From DATAAM01 sp036260075 (lineage in GTDB: Bacteria; Actinomycetota; Acidimicrobiia; Acidimicrobiales; JAHWLA01): a stretch of 58,865 bases of DNA. Position 1 is the first letter of the stretch. Each line of letters begins with the position of its first letter. This document shows, one piece after another, positions 32,360 through 40,720 of this stretch. Below the pieces are notes generated by a model. That model searched no databases, had not been told where the DNA came from, and saw only the letters and a program-made list of their open reading frames with translations. The stretch covers positions 1 through 58,865 of the forward strand of contig DATAAM010000038.1 in the NCBI GenBank assembly GCA_036260075.1, given 5' to 3'. Position numbers and translations under genes: made by a program.

Positions 32360-33295
32360 TCAGCCGGTCAGCAGCTCGCGGGCGCCGGTGTCGGCGGAGG
32401 GGTGGCGCAGCTTTGACATGGCGCGGGCCTCGATCTGGCGGATGCGCTCCCGCGTCAGGTTGAAGCGGTCGCCCACCTCCTCCAGCGTGCGGGGCTCGCC
32501 CCGGTCCAGCCCGAACCGCAGCCGCAGGATCTCACGCTCCCGTTCGCCCAAGGGGGCGAGGAGGCGGTTGAGCTCTTCGGGCAGCATGGCCTCGGCCGCC
32601 GCCTCGAAGGGCGAGACGGCGCCCCGGTCCTCCACGATGTCGCCCAGCTCGGTGTCGGAGTCCTCCCGCAGCGGGTCGGACAGCGACAGCGGCTCGGAGG
32701 CGTAGCGCAGGATCTCGGCCACCTGCCGCTCGGGCATGTCGAGCTCCTTGGCCAGCTCGCCCAGAGTGGGACGGCGGCCCTTCTCCAGCTCGAGCTGCAC
32801 CCGGGCCTTCTTCAGCCGCGACAGCAGGTCGCCCGCGTGGACGGGCAGGCGGATGGTGCGGCCGGTGTTGGCGATGCCCCGGGTGATGGCCTGGCGGATC
32901 CACCAGGTGGCGTAGGTGGAGAACTTGAAGCCCTTGCGGTAGTCGAACTTCTCCACCGCGTGCATCAGGCCCAGGTTGCCCTCCTGCACCAGGTCGAGCA
33001 GGGGCAGGTCGGAGGCCTGGTACTTCTTGGCGATCGACACCACGAGGCGCAGGTTGGACTCGATGAAGATCTGCGTGGCCTTCTCGCCGTCGCGGATCGC
33101 CTGGCGCAACCGACGCTTCTCGGCCGCGGTGAGCGACGCGGCCGAGTTGAGCTGCTCGCGAGCGGCTTGGGCTGCCTCGATGGCCTGGCCGAGACGAGCC
33201 TCGTCGTCCTTCGTCAGCAGGCCGTGCTTCCCGATGTCGTTGAGATAGAGGCGAACGAGGTCCTCTTCCTCCCGCTCGGGTCGTTGCTTGGGCAC
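32360..33295 (-). CDS. RNA polymerase sigma factor, sigma-70 family
   Basis: The 311-residue product from GTG 33295 has the full domain set: region 1.2 (DLVRLYLNDIGKHGLLTKDDEARLG), region 2 and regions 3-4. The core-binding and -10 recognition segment reads LRLVVSIAKKYQ...DLVQEGNLGLMHAVEKFDYRKGF. FSTYATWWIRQAITRGIANTGRTIRLPVH and LREREREILRLRFGLDRGE-like region 4 with TRERIRQIEARAMSKLRHP follow. It lacks the long acidic N terminus of a housekeeping SigA, so it may be a group 2 (SigB/HrdB-like) factor or a short primary sigma. GAGGTGA precedes the start. A strong -10 lies 80 bases upstream. Confidence 0.93.
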   Translation of the reverse strand: MPKQRPEREEEDLVRLYLNDIGKHGLLTKDDEARLGQAIEAAQAAREQLNSAASLTAAEKRRLRQAIRDGEKATQIFIESNLRLVVSIAKKYQASDLPLLDLVQEGNLGLMHAVEKFDYRKGFKFSTYATWWIRQAITRGIANTGRTIRLPVHAGDLLSRLKKARVQLELEKGRRPTLGELAKELDMPERQVAEILRYASEPLSLSDPLREDSDTELGDIVEDRGAVSPFEAAAEAMLPEELNRLLAPLGEREREILRLRFGLDRGEPRTLEEVGDRFNLTRERIRQIEARAMSKLRHPSADTGARELLTG

Positions 33296-33373
33296 TACGC
33301 CGTCACCTCTTCATCGGTTGGCTTGGGGGGGACACCGCTCAGGCGCGGCAGAGCGGCGACAGACCGAAGGCCC

Positions 33374-33379
33374 ATTGTA
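33374..33379 (-). promoter_or_regulatory. -10 element of the sigma factor gene
   Basis: On the minus strand TACAAT (33379-33374) is a near-consensus sigma-70 -10 box. The predicted start is near 33367, giving a leader of about 70 bases with GAGGTGA before the GTG. No clear TTGACA is found 16-18 bases upstream, where GTGCAA lies. Confidence 0.55.
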
Positions 33380-33435
33380 CGCGCGCTGGGCGTTCTTTGC
33401 ACCCGTTTCGTGGCCGTTCCTGTCATGCTCCCCGG

Positions 33436-34422
33436 GTGACCTGGCACCGGGTGCGCCTGGCCCTCGTGGGGCTGCTCCTGGTCATGCTGGCGGGCGTCGT
33501 CGGCTACTCGGTGCTGGGCTTCGGGCTCCTCGACGCCGTGTACCAGACCGTAACAACGGTCAGCACCGTGGGATTCCGCGAGGTGCGCCCCCTGTCGGAC
33601 GCCGGCCGGGTGCTCACGATCGCGCTGATCCTGCTCGGCACGGGCACCGCGCTCTACACGTTCGGCCTGCTCGTCGAGGCGGTGGTCGAGGGGGGCATCC
33701 GCGACCTGTTCGGGAGGCGACGCATGGACAAGAAGATCGCGGGCATGCAGGGCCACGTGATCGTGTGCGGCTGGGGCCGGGTGGGCAAGGCCATCGCCCG
33801 CAACGTCACCGGCATGGGGCACGAGGTGGTGGTGGTCGACTGCGACCCCGACCGCACGGCCGACGTGCCGCACCCCACCGTGGTGGGCGACGCCACCGAG
33901 GACGACGTGCTGCGCGCCGCGGGCATCGAGCGGGCGCGGGCCCTGGTGGCCGCCATCGACACCGACGCCGAGAACCTCTACGTCACGCTCTCCGGGCGCG
34001 CTCTGCGCCCCGACCTGTTCGTTGTGGCGCGCGCCCGACTGCGCGAGTCCGAGGAGAAGCTGCTGCGGGCCGGGGCCGACCGGGTGGTGAACCCGCAGGC
34101 CATCGGCGGCGCCCGCATGGCTGCGTTCGTGCTGCAGCCGCACGTGGCCGAGTTCCTCGACGTCGTCATGCACGACGGCAGCCTGGAGTTCCGCCTCGAG
34201 GAGGTGCACGTGCCCGAGCGCTCGCCGCTGGCCGGACGCAGCCTGCGCGAGGCCCACATCCGCGACCGCACCGGCGCGCTTGTGCTGGCCCTGCGCGACC
34301 GGTCCGGCACCTTCACCACCAACCCCTCGCCCGAGACCCGCATCGAGTCGGGGCAGGTGCTGATCGCCGTGGGCACGGCCGCCCAGCTGGCCGCCCTGGG
34401 GGCGGCGGTATCCGCGCCCTGA
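33436..34422 (+). CDS. Two-helix potassium channel with RCK (TrkA-N/TrkA-C) domains
   Basis: The 328-residue product from GTG 33436 has two membrane helices (about residues 7-27 and 58-80) around a pore loop. The loop has the K+ selectivity filter TVSTVGF, as in MthK-like channels. The cytoplasmic RCK_N domain begins at GHVIVCGWGRVGKAIARN with the nucleotide-binding GxGxxG, and VVVDCDPDR follows. The RCK_C domain spans roughly residues 230-315. Channels of this type open in response to ligands such as Ca2+ or nucleotides. It is divergent from the sigma factor gene across a 140-base regulatory gap. Confidence 0.92.
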   Translation: MTWHRVRLALVGLLLVMLAGVVGYSVLGFGLLDAVYQTVTTVSTVGFREVRPLSDAGRVLTIALILLGTGTALYTFGLLVEAVVEGGIRDLFGRRRMDKKIAGMQGHVIVCGWGRVGKAIARNVTGMGHEVVVVDCDPDRTADVPHPTVVGDATEDDVLRAAGIERARALVAAIDTDAENLYVTLSGRALRPDLFVVARARLRESEEKLLRAGADRVVNPQAIGGARMAAFVLQPHVAEFLDVVMHDGSLEFRLEEVHVPERSPLAGRSLREAHIRDRTGALVLALRDRSGTFTTNPSPETRIESGQVLIAVGTAAQLAALGAAVSAP

Positions 34423-34449
34423 GCGCCCGCCCGCACGATCATGTGAGGC

Positions 34450-35874
34450 GTGACTGCCACCTTCGACGCGTTGTCGGCGGCCCCGGGCACCGAGGCCGTC
34501 GTGCACGGCATGCTGGCCACGCTGGCGGAGGTCCTCGAACGGCTCGACGCCCGACTGGCCGACCTCGAGACCGCGGTGGCCCGACGCGACGCCGAGCAGC
34601 GCACAGCCGACGACGTCGCGGGCGACCGGCTGCGCCCGGCGCTGGCTGCCATCGAGGCCCGCATCGGGGAGGTCGAAGCGCGGGTGGCTCGCCCCGACAC
34701 CAGCGCGCTGGAGGCGCAGCTGGCTGCCGTCGTCGACCGGGTGGCCCACCTCCACGAGGCGGTGAACCGCTCCCGCGGCGAGGCCACGGTGGCCGTCGAG
34801 CAGGTGGGGGAGTCCGTGGTGGAACGGCTCGTCGGCCTGGAGGCGGCGCTGGGCTCGTTGGGCGCCGTGCGCCTCCGCGGCGGCGACGACCTGCCCGGCC
34901 TGGAGGACGTGCTCGAACGGCTCGGTCGGGTGGAGTCGCTCGTGCAGCAGCACACGGCCGACCAGGAGGCCCGGGCCGCCCAGCTCACCGCCGAGGTGCA
35001 GTCGGTGCTGGGCGCGGGCATGGAGCGGCTGCTCACCCATGCGGGCGCGGCCGACGAGCTCCTCACCTCCGACCTGCGGGGCGCGCTCCACCGTCTGACC
35101 GAGGTGGCGTCGGCCGTCGACGGCCTCGGCACGGGCATCACAGCCCTGCACGAGCAGCTCACCCGACTCACCGCCGAGGAGCGCACCCGCCCGCTCGTCA
35201 ACGCCCTCGAGACCACGGCGCGCGAGCACCGCGAGGCCATGGCGGAGCTGCAAACGGCGCTGGTGCGCCGCATCGACGGGCGCACCTCGGCGCTGGCCCG
35301 CCTGGTCGACGGCAACGGGGAGCTGGGGCCGCTGCTCCAGCGCCTGGCCACCGCGCTCGAAGAGCAGGAGGCCCACGGCAAGGAGCTGGCCGAGGCGGTG
35401 CGCGCCGTGCCCGGTGCCGTCGAGGAGCAGGTGGGCACGCTGCGCGACGAGCTGGAGCAGACGATCACCGGGATGTCCCGCCGGCAGAGCGCCACGTTGA
35501 AGCTGCTGGAGCGGCTGGGCGCGGAGCTGGGCGACGAGCACCGGCGCCTGGAGACGGTCCAGAGCCTGTGCCAGTCGGTGGCCTCGGCCGTCGAGCAGCA
35601 GGCGGCGGTGGGCGGCCGCGTGGCCGAGCTCGTGCTGGAGACCCGCTCGGTCATGCGCAGCGACGTGGAGCGGCTGGAGTCGACCGTGCACCTGGAGGCG
35701 GTCAAGGGCCGCCAGCAGGACCAGGCTCGGCTGGCCCAGCTGGCCGCGGGCGTCACCGAGGTGGTGGAGCGGGAGACCGCCCTGGTGGCCCAGCGGGTGG
35801 CGGCGCTGTCCGCCGCCGTCGAGGGCGTGCGGGCCGCCATGCACGCGCAGGCCATCCCGGCGCTGGAGGACTGA
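34450..35874 (+). CDS. Long coiled-coil protein of unknown function (paralog 1)
   Basis: The 474-residue product from GTG 34450 (GTGAGG just upstream) has no signal peptide or membrane segment and is almost entirely helical, with heptad-like Leu/Ala/Glu patterns. Its start, EAVVHGMLATLAEVLERLDARLADLE, resembles the protein encoded at 38858 (AVLQGILATLSEALDRLEGRLATVE); the two are paralogs by this stretch. The body alternates acidic and basic residues over hundreds of positions. It lies between the K+ channel and the propeller-GH99 gene. A structural or scaffold role is possible, but nothing specific is recognised. Confidence 0.75.
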   Translation: MTATFDALSAAPGTEAVVHGMLATLAEVLERLDARLADLETAVARRDAEQRTADDVAGDRLRPALAAIEARIGEVEARVARPDTSALEAQLAAVVDRVAHLHEAVNRSRGEATVAVEQVGESVVERLVGLEAALGSLGAVRLRGGDDLPGLEDVLERLGRVESLVQQHTADQEARAAQLTAEVQSVLGAGMERLLTHAGAADELLTSDLRGALHRLTEVASAVDGLGTGITALHEQLTRLTAEERTRPLVNALETTAREHREAMAELQTALVRRIDGRTSALARLVDGNGELGPLLQRLATALEEQEAHGKELAEAVRAVPGAVEEQVGTLRDELEQTITGMSRRQSATLKLLERLGAELGDEHRRLETVQSLCQSVASAVEQQAAVGGRVAELVLETRSVMRSDVERLESTVHLEAVKGRQQDQARLAQLAAGVTEVVERETALVAQRVAALSAAVEGVRAAMHAQAIPALED

Positions 35875-35907
35875 CCGGGCGGCTGTGCCATGCTGGGGGA
35901 CACGGCG

Positions 35908-37731
35908 ATGCGTCACATCCGGTTGTTCCTCACGGCGGTCTTCCTCGTCCTCCTGGCCGGTCCCCTGCCTGCGGCGCGCCCGGCCGAGGAGGGCAGCGTG
36001 GGGGCCGCCGCCGTGCCCGCCGCGCCCGCCGCCACCGGCTACTGGCTGGTCGCCTCCGACGGCGGCATCTTCGCCTTCGGGGGCGCTGCCTTCCACGGCT
36101 CCATGGGCGGCACCCGCCTCAACCGGCCCATGGTCGGCATGGCGAGCACGCTCACCGGCCGCGGCTACTGGACGGTGGCGACCGACGGCGGCGTGTTCAG
36201 CTTCGGCGACGCCCGGTTCTTCGGCTCGACCGGGGCCATCCGCCTCAACCAGCCGATCGTGGGCATGGCGGCCACGCCCTCGGGCGCGGGCTACTGGCTG
36301 GTGGCCTCCGACGGCGGCATCTTCGCCTTCGGCGACGCCGTCTTCGCGGGCTCCACCGGCAACATCCGCCTGAACCGCCCCATCGTCGGCATGGCGCCCA
36401 CCCCCTCGGGCCTGGGCTACTGGCTGGTGGCCTCCGACGGCGGCATCTTCGCCTTCGGCGACGCCCGGTTCTTCGGCTCGACCGGCGCCATCCGCCTGGT
36501 GCAGCCGATCACAGCGATGGCGCCCAGCCCCTCGGGCCTGGGCTACTACCTCGTCGCCGCCGACGGCGGCGTGTTCGCCTTCGGCGACGCGCTGTTCCGC
36601 GGCTCGATGGGTGCGGCCAACCTCGGCGGCGTGGTGTCGGGGGCGGCCACCCCGCGCGGCATCGGCTACTGGATGGTGTCGAGGGCGGGCGGGCTGTTCA
36701 CCTTCGGCGACGCCCCCTTTCTCGGCAGCGCGGGCACCCTGCGGCTGGCCGCACCCATCGTCGGCATGGCGGCGGCGCCCGTGCGCTTCGGCGCCGAGGT
36801 GTCGGCGTTCTACTACCCGTGGTACGCCACCCTGCCCCACGACCGCGAGTGGCGGCACTGGGAGGGCCACGGCCACTTTGGCGCGCCCGCCGACATCCCG
36901 GCCGACTTCTATCCGGCCCGGGGCGTCTACAGCAGCGCCAGCGCCGCCGTGCTCGACGCCCACATGGCCGAGCTGCGGGCAGCCGGGGTCGACGTGGTGG
37001 TGTCGTCGTGGTGGGGGCGCGGCTCGTGGGAGGACCAGCGGCTGCCGCAGGTCCTGGCGGCAGCTCGCAACCACGGGTTGCGGGTGGCCGCTCACCTCGA
37101 GCCCTACAGCGGACGCTCGCCCGCGTCGGTGGCCGACGACCTGGCCCACCTGCGCAACCTGGGCGTGACCGAGGCCTACGTGTACGACGTGATGTCGGGC
37201 GCGCCCGAGGCGTGGCAGGGCGTCACCGGCAACGCCCACGGCATGCGCCTGTGGGCCGAGGAGGGCAGCGTCGCCAACGTGCTCAGCGGCGCCTTCGCCC
37301 GGTGGGCCCGCACCGCGGGCTTCGACGGCCTCTACACCTACGACCCCATCCGCTACACCCGCACGCAGTTCGGCACAGCCTGCGGCACGGCCCGCATGCA
37401 CCGGCTGCTGTGCTCGCCGTCCGTGGCCCCGGGCCACAGCGCCATGCGCACGTTCCCGGGCCGCCCGGTGGTGAAGCGCGACGGCGGCGCCCGCTACAAC
37501 GCCCATTGGACAGGGGCGTTGGCCGCAGGCGCCGACTCGGTGTCGATCACCAGCTACAACGAGTGGCACGAGGGCACCCAGATCGAGGGCGCCGTGCCCT
37601 ACTGCTTCCCCGACGGGTTCTGCTCGCCGGGCTACGAGGGCGAGTACGGGCGCAACGGCGAGGCCGCCACACGGGCCTATCTCGACGCCACGGCAGCCTG
37701 GGCGGCCGTGTTCCGGGCGCTGCGGGGCTAG
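35908..37731 (+). CDS. Secreted six-repeat propeller fused to a GH99-like glycosidase domain
   Basis: The 607-residue product from ATG 35908, behind GGGGGA, has a Sec signal peptide. Six repeats of about 41 residues, such as GYWLVASDGGIFAFGDARFF, span about residues 43-290 and likely form a six-bladed beta-propeller. The C-terminal half begins SAFYYPWYATLP and contains VVSSWWGRGSWED, HLEPYSGR, YVYDVMSG and ITSYNEWHEGTQIEGA. These are hallmarks of GH99 (endo-alpha-mannosidase/mannanase) and its close relatives. The enzyme would act on extracellular mannose-containing glycans. It is convergent with the FecR-like gene; the stops share CTAG. Confidence 0.85.
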   Translation: MRHIRLFLTAVFLVLLAGPLPAARPAEEGSVGAAAVPAAPAATGYWLVASDGGIFAFGGAAFHGSMGGTRLNRPMVGMASTLTGRGYWTVATDGGVFSFGDARFFGSTGAIRLNQPIVGMAATPSGAGYWLVASDGGIFAFGDAVFAGSTGNIRLNRPIVGMAPTPSGLGYWLVASDGGIFAFGDARFFGSTGAIRLVQPITAMAPSPSGLGYYLVAADGGVFAFGDALFRGSMGAANLGGVVSGAATPRGIGYWMVSRAGGLFTFGDAPFLGSAGTLRLAAPIVGMAAAPVRFGAEVSAFYYPWYATLPHDREWRHWEGHGHFGAPADIPADFYPARGVYSSASAAVLDAHMAELRAAGVDVVVSSWWGRGSWEDQRLPQVLAAARNHGLRVAAHLEPYSGRSPASVADDLAHLRNLGVTEAYVYDVMSGAPEAWQGVTGNAHGMRLWAEEGSVANVLSGAFARWARTAGFDGLYTYDPIRYTRTQFGTACGTARMHRLLCSPSVAPGHSAMRTFPGRPVVKRDGGARYNAHWTGALAAGADSVSITSYNEWHEGTQIEGAVPYCFPDGFCSPGYEGEYGRNGEAATRAYLDATAAWAAVFRALRG

Positions 37732-38801
37732 CCGACGGAGACGGTGCCGACCTCGCAGTCGGTGGCCAGGCGCAGGCTCGCGCCGGTGCCGACGGCGTGG
37801 AACGAGCGGGTGGTCCCGGCGGCCACGTCGACGACGGAGGTGCTCGTCTCCGCCACGGCCACCCCGGAACGGTTCACGAACCGCACCTGCACCGTGTAGT
37901 CACGGGCCACGGCGTCGTCGTTGCGGATGGTGCCGCTGTAGTGCACGGCGCCCGACCGGCGTGTGCAGGCCCGTCCGGTCACGTCGTAGCGGGGGGCGGC
38001 CACGGCCTCCACCGCGGGAGCGGGCGGCGCCGTCGTCGGCGTGGCCACCGGCGGGCCCGCGTACGACGGCGGCCCGGGCACGACGGCCTCGGGGGCCTTG
38101 TCCTCGCGGTCGTGGGGCGTGCCGGCGGAGCGGCCGATGACCACCGAGACGACGCCCAGCCCGATGGCGAGCACGGCGGCCACGCCGACGCGCCACGGGT
38201 GGTCCCGCTCGCCGACGACGGCCTCCTCGCCGACGACGGCGACGGGGCGGGGCGCGGGCTCCGGGACGGCGGGCTCGGCGTGCGCCACGACCGCCTCGTC
38301 CTCGACGGGGGCGGCGTCGAGCGCCTCGTTCATCGCCACCCACTCGTCCTCGGCCAAGCCGGGCAGGCCGGGCCGGGCCACCTCGCCCACCGAGCCGCCG
38401 ATCGAGGTGGTGACCGCCTCGCCCGCGTGGAGGACGATGGTGCCGCCTGCCTGCCCGCGCACCACGACGGCGCCGTGCAGGGCGGCGAACCAGGCGGACC
38501 CGTCGGGCGCGGTGCGGACGACGAAGGTGGCGTCGCGGGCCATGGCCACGGCCGAGGGCGTGTGGGCCTCGTACTGGCCGTGGCGGCTGCTCTCGCCCGA
38601 GGTCCGGTGCCAGCTGTCGCCGGTGCCGAGGGTGATGACCACGTGGGGGCGCCCGTCGGGGTCGGCCAGGCGGCCGAGCTGGGCGACGGCGCCCGCGTCG
38701 AGGCGCGTGAGCGAGCCGTCGAAGTGCTCGACCTCGGCCACCGCTTCGGACGTGGTCGGCAGCTCGTCGCCCGCGTGCAGGGATTCGACGCGCGTCGCCA
38801 T
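37728..38801 (-). CDS. FecR-like membrane protein with extracellular FxLYD-type domain
   Basis: The 357-residue product from ATG 38801 (GGAAGA upstream) has an N-terminal region with a FecR-like signature: ESLHAGDELPTTSEAVAEVEHFDGS, LDAGAVAQLG, and a later ALHGAVVVRGQAGG stretch. One membrane helix lies near residues 204-223, followed by a Pro-rich linker. A C-terminal domain with GTIRNDDAVARDYTVQVRFVNRSG, as in FxLYD domains, follows. FecR proteins usually regulate an ECF sigma factor, but none is adjacent. The cysteine pair (RACTRR, TDCEV) may form a disulfide outside the cell. Confidence 0.72.
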   Translation of the reverse strand: MATRVESLHAGDELPTTSEAVAEVEHFDGSLTRLDAGAVAQLGRLADPDGRPHVVITLGTGDSWHRTSGESSRHGQYEAHTPSAVAMARDATFVVRTAPDGSAWFAALHGAVVVRGQAGGTIVLHAGEAVTTSIGGSVGEVARPGLPGLAEDEWVAMNEALDAAPVEDEAVVAHAEPAVPEPAPRPVAVVGEEAVVGERDHPWRVGVAAVLAIGLGVVSVVIGRSAGTPHDREDKAPEAVVPGPPSYAGPPVATPTTAPPAPAVEAVAAPRYDVTGRACTRRSGAVHYSGTIRNDDAVARDYTVQVRFVNRSGVAVAETSTSVVDVAAGTTRSFHAVGTGASLRLATDCEVGTVSVG

Positions 38802-38857
38802 CACTCTTCCATCGGACGATCCACGCCCGGGGTTGAACGGTGGGGGATGATGGTCCC

Positions 38858-39961
38858 GTGGTGTACGACGAGGGGACGGCCGGCCAGGTGGTCAACGCCA
38901 TGGACGCGGCAGGAGGTGCGGGGGCCACCGCGGTGCTGCAAGGCATCCTGGCCACGCTGTCGGAGGCGCTCGACCGGCTCGAGGGGCGGCTGGCCACGGT
39001 GGAAGGCGGGTTGGCCTCCCTGGCCGACGCCCTGCGGGCCGCCACCGACGACGAGGGCCCGGAGGACGACGACGACGCTGCCGTCCGCACCATCGTGGGA
39101 TCGGTGGTCGACGCCGTGGCCACCCCGGTGGCGGCCGTCGAGGCAGGCCTGGCCGACGTCCGCTCGGCGGTGGCCGAGGGCCTCTTCGACGTGGCCAACC
39201 GCCAGACAGGCGTGGTCGAGGCGGTCCGGCAGGCGGTGGCCGAGCTGGTGGCCGTCGACGACGAGCCCGACCGCGTGGCGCAGGCGCTGGCCGTCCAACG
39301 GGCCGAGCTGGCCGACGGCCTGGCCGCCCAGCGCGAGGCGCTCGACCACGCGCTGGCCGTGCAGCAGGAGGGCATCGACCGGGCGCTGGCCGCCCAGCCC
39401 GCGGCGCTCCACCAGGTGGTGGCCGACGCCCTGGCCGCGCAGGCCGCCTCGCTGCGCGCGATCGTGGCCGACGTCGTGGAGTCCCAGCAGGCCGCCGTGT
39501 GGGACGGCCTCGACGCCCAGCGCCAGGCGTTCACCGAGGCCCTCACCGCCCAGCGGGCCGAGCTGGCCGACGCCCTGGCCGACCAGCGGGCGGCGGTGGA
39601 AGGCGCCTTGGCCGCTCACCGGCAGGCGGGCGCCGACGAGGCCGACGGGCAGCGGGTGGTCCTGGCCGAGGAGCTCGAACGGCTGGCGACCTCGTTCCGC
39701 CAGGAGCTCGAGCGCGACCGGGCGGCGGTGCGCGAGGAGCTGGAGCAGGGACGCGTCGCCCTGCGCGAGGAGCTGGAGCGCCTGGGCGTGCTGCTGCGGG
39801 GCCAGGTGGCCGAGGTGAGCGGCCAGGCCACGTCGGTGGCCGCCGTGCTCGGGCGCTTGGAAGGCCGGCTGCACGAGCTGGTCGAGGGCATGCGCACGGT
39901 GGCCCAGCAGGCCCGAGCGGCCCGGCCCGTCGACGTGGAGCCCGCCGCGCTGTCGAACTAG
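38858..39961 (+). CDS. Coiled-coil protein of unknown function (paralog 2)
   Basis: The 367-residue product from GTG 38858 (GGGGGATGA upstream) is Ala/Glu/Arg-rich and helical throughout. It has repeating AQRAELADALA- and LAAQREAL-type segments of about 22 residues near residues 140-260. Its N-terminal stretch AVLQGILATLSEALDRLEGRLATVE matches that of the protein at 34450. No signal peptide or membrane segment is seen. The divergent neighbour across about 56 bases is the FecR-like gene. The function is unknown; the pairing with the GH99 and FecR genes is the main clue. Confidence 0.75.
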   Translation: MVYDEGTAGQVVNAMDAAGGAGATAVLQGILATLSEALDRLEGRLATVEGGLASLADALRAATDDEGPEDDDDAAVRTIVGSVVDAVATPVAAVEAGLADVRSAVAEGLFDVANRQTGVVEAVRQAVAELVAVDDEPDRVAQALAVQRAELADGLAAQREALDHALAVQQEGIDRALAAQPAALHQVVADALAAQAASLRAIVADVVESQQAAVWDGLDAQRQAFTEALTAQRAELADALADQRAAVEGALAAHRQAGADEADGQRVVLAEELERLATSFRQELERDRAAVREELEQGRVALREELERLGVLLRGQVAEVSGQATSVAAVLGRLEGRLHELVEGMRTVAQQARAARPVDVEPAALSN

Positions 39962-40152
39962 AAGGCGGCCGTCCCGGCGTCCCACAGCGTGGGTGCCAGC
40001 CACAGGAGCAGGCCCAAGGCCACCAGCACGTCGGGGCTGGTGCGGCCGCGGCGGGTGCCGCCCAAGGCGGCCAGCGCCAGGCAGGCGGCGGCGGCCAGGT
40101 AGCAGAAGAACCGGGGCAGGGGGTCCACGCCACGAGTGTCGCCGTCCGCCAT
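39958..40152 (-). CDS. Small two-helix membrane protein
   Basis: The 64-residue product from ATG 40152 has two hydrophobic segments: LPRFFCYLAAAACLALAALGG (about residues 12-32) and VLVALGLLLWLAPTLW (about 42-57). A basic loop RRGRTSPD joins them, and there is no other domain. The stop shares CTAG with the convergent coiled-coil gene. It starts 10 bases from the divergent zinc-ribbon gene. Function unknown; it is too short for family assignment. Confidence 0.6.
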   Translation of the reverse strand: MADGDTRGVDPLPRFFCYLAAAACLALAALGGTRRGRTSPDVLVALGLLLWLAPTLWDAGTAAF

Positions 40153-40161
40153 GCTGAGCAG

Positions 40162-40344
40162 GTGGATCCCCGCACGTTCGCCTGCCCCCGGTGCGGGGAG
40201 GAGGCGTCCGCCCGCTTCTACGGCCCGTGCGACGGCTGCCGCACCGCCCTGAGGGCGCTGGGGGGCCAGGCGCGGGAGGTGGCGGTGGCCGCCTACGAGC
40301 CCAAGGCGAACGTCACCCCCAACCAGGTGGCCACCAGGGAATGA
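40162..40344 (+). CDS. Small zinc-ribbon protein
   Basis: The 60-residue product from GTG 40162 has two CxxC pairs: CPRCGEE near residue 8 and CDGCRTAL near residue 22, with FYGP between them. A conserved-looking tail YEPKANVTPNQVATRE follows. I recognise this layout from short proteins common in Acidimicrobiia and related actinobacteria. The cysteines likely bind zinc; the role is unknown. It stands in a run of small genes before the PilB-like gene. Confidence 0.7.
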   Translation: MDPRTFACPRCGEEASARFYGPCDGCRTALRALGGQAREVAVAAYEPKANVTPNQVATRE

Positions 40345-40387
40345 CCCCGAACGCTCACATCGTCGGGCGCGGTGCCGAAGAGGGGAC

Positions 40388-40657
40388 GTGAGCCAGGACA
40401 TCGAGGTCATCCAGAACCTGCTTGTCTTCGGCGTCGACACCGAGGGCGACGAGCTTCGGGTCGACATCTACGGAGGCGACGACTGCGTCTGCGGCACCCT
40501 CATCTACCGGTTCACCAACCGGGGAGAGCTGGCCGAGCGGGCCGAGCTGCTGCGGCGCTGGTGCGACGACGGCACGCCTGTCACCTACGTGCGCCGCGAG
40601 GGGTCGGCCGCCCTGATGGACGAGCTCTCCCTGCTGACCGAGGCCCTGGGCTCCTAG
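40388..40657 (+). CDS. Small hypothetical protein
   Basis: The 89-residue product from GTG 40388 has AGGGG-like purines about 7 bases upstream. It has no signal or membrane segment. Features are an acidic N terminus, YGGDDCVCGTLIYRF, and an ending LSLLTEALGS. The beta-strand-like pattern followed by a helix suggests a small alpha-beta fold. High third-position GC supports coding. Function not recognised. Confidence 0.6.
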   Translation: MSQDIEVIQNLLVFGVDTEGDELRVDIYGGDDCVCGTLIYRFTNRGELAERAELLRRWCDDGTPVTYVRREGSAALMDELSLLTEALGS

Positions 40658-40665
40658 CTCCACTC

Positions 40666-40719
40666 GCTTTCTTCGCAGATCCGGTACCCGCCACGGCTGA
40701 CTTTGCGGAGAAGAAGCGG
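40666..40719 (+). repeat. Intergenic hairpin element, copy B
   Basis: Arms TTTCTTCGCA (40668-40677) and TGCGGAGAAG (40704-40713) form a 10-bp stem with two G-U pairs. The loop shares CCCGCCACGG with copy A at 32294-32348. It lies between the stop at 40657 and the convergent PilB-like stop at 40721. Shared sequence and position suggest a reused terminator-like element. Confidence 0.75.
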
Positions 40720-40720
40720 A

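Noticed and set aside
31544..36783. Repeated DNA segments in the subtilase and GH99 genes considered as CRISPR
   Set aside because: The repeats are in frame, encode the propeller motif and lack uniform spacers.
33288..39818. Very long open frame of over 2000 codons on the plus strand
   Set aside because: It overlaps several well-recognised genes in other frames and has low-complexity Arg/Ala/Gly composition; long frames arise by chance at this GC content.
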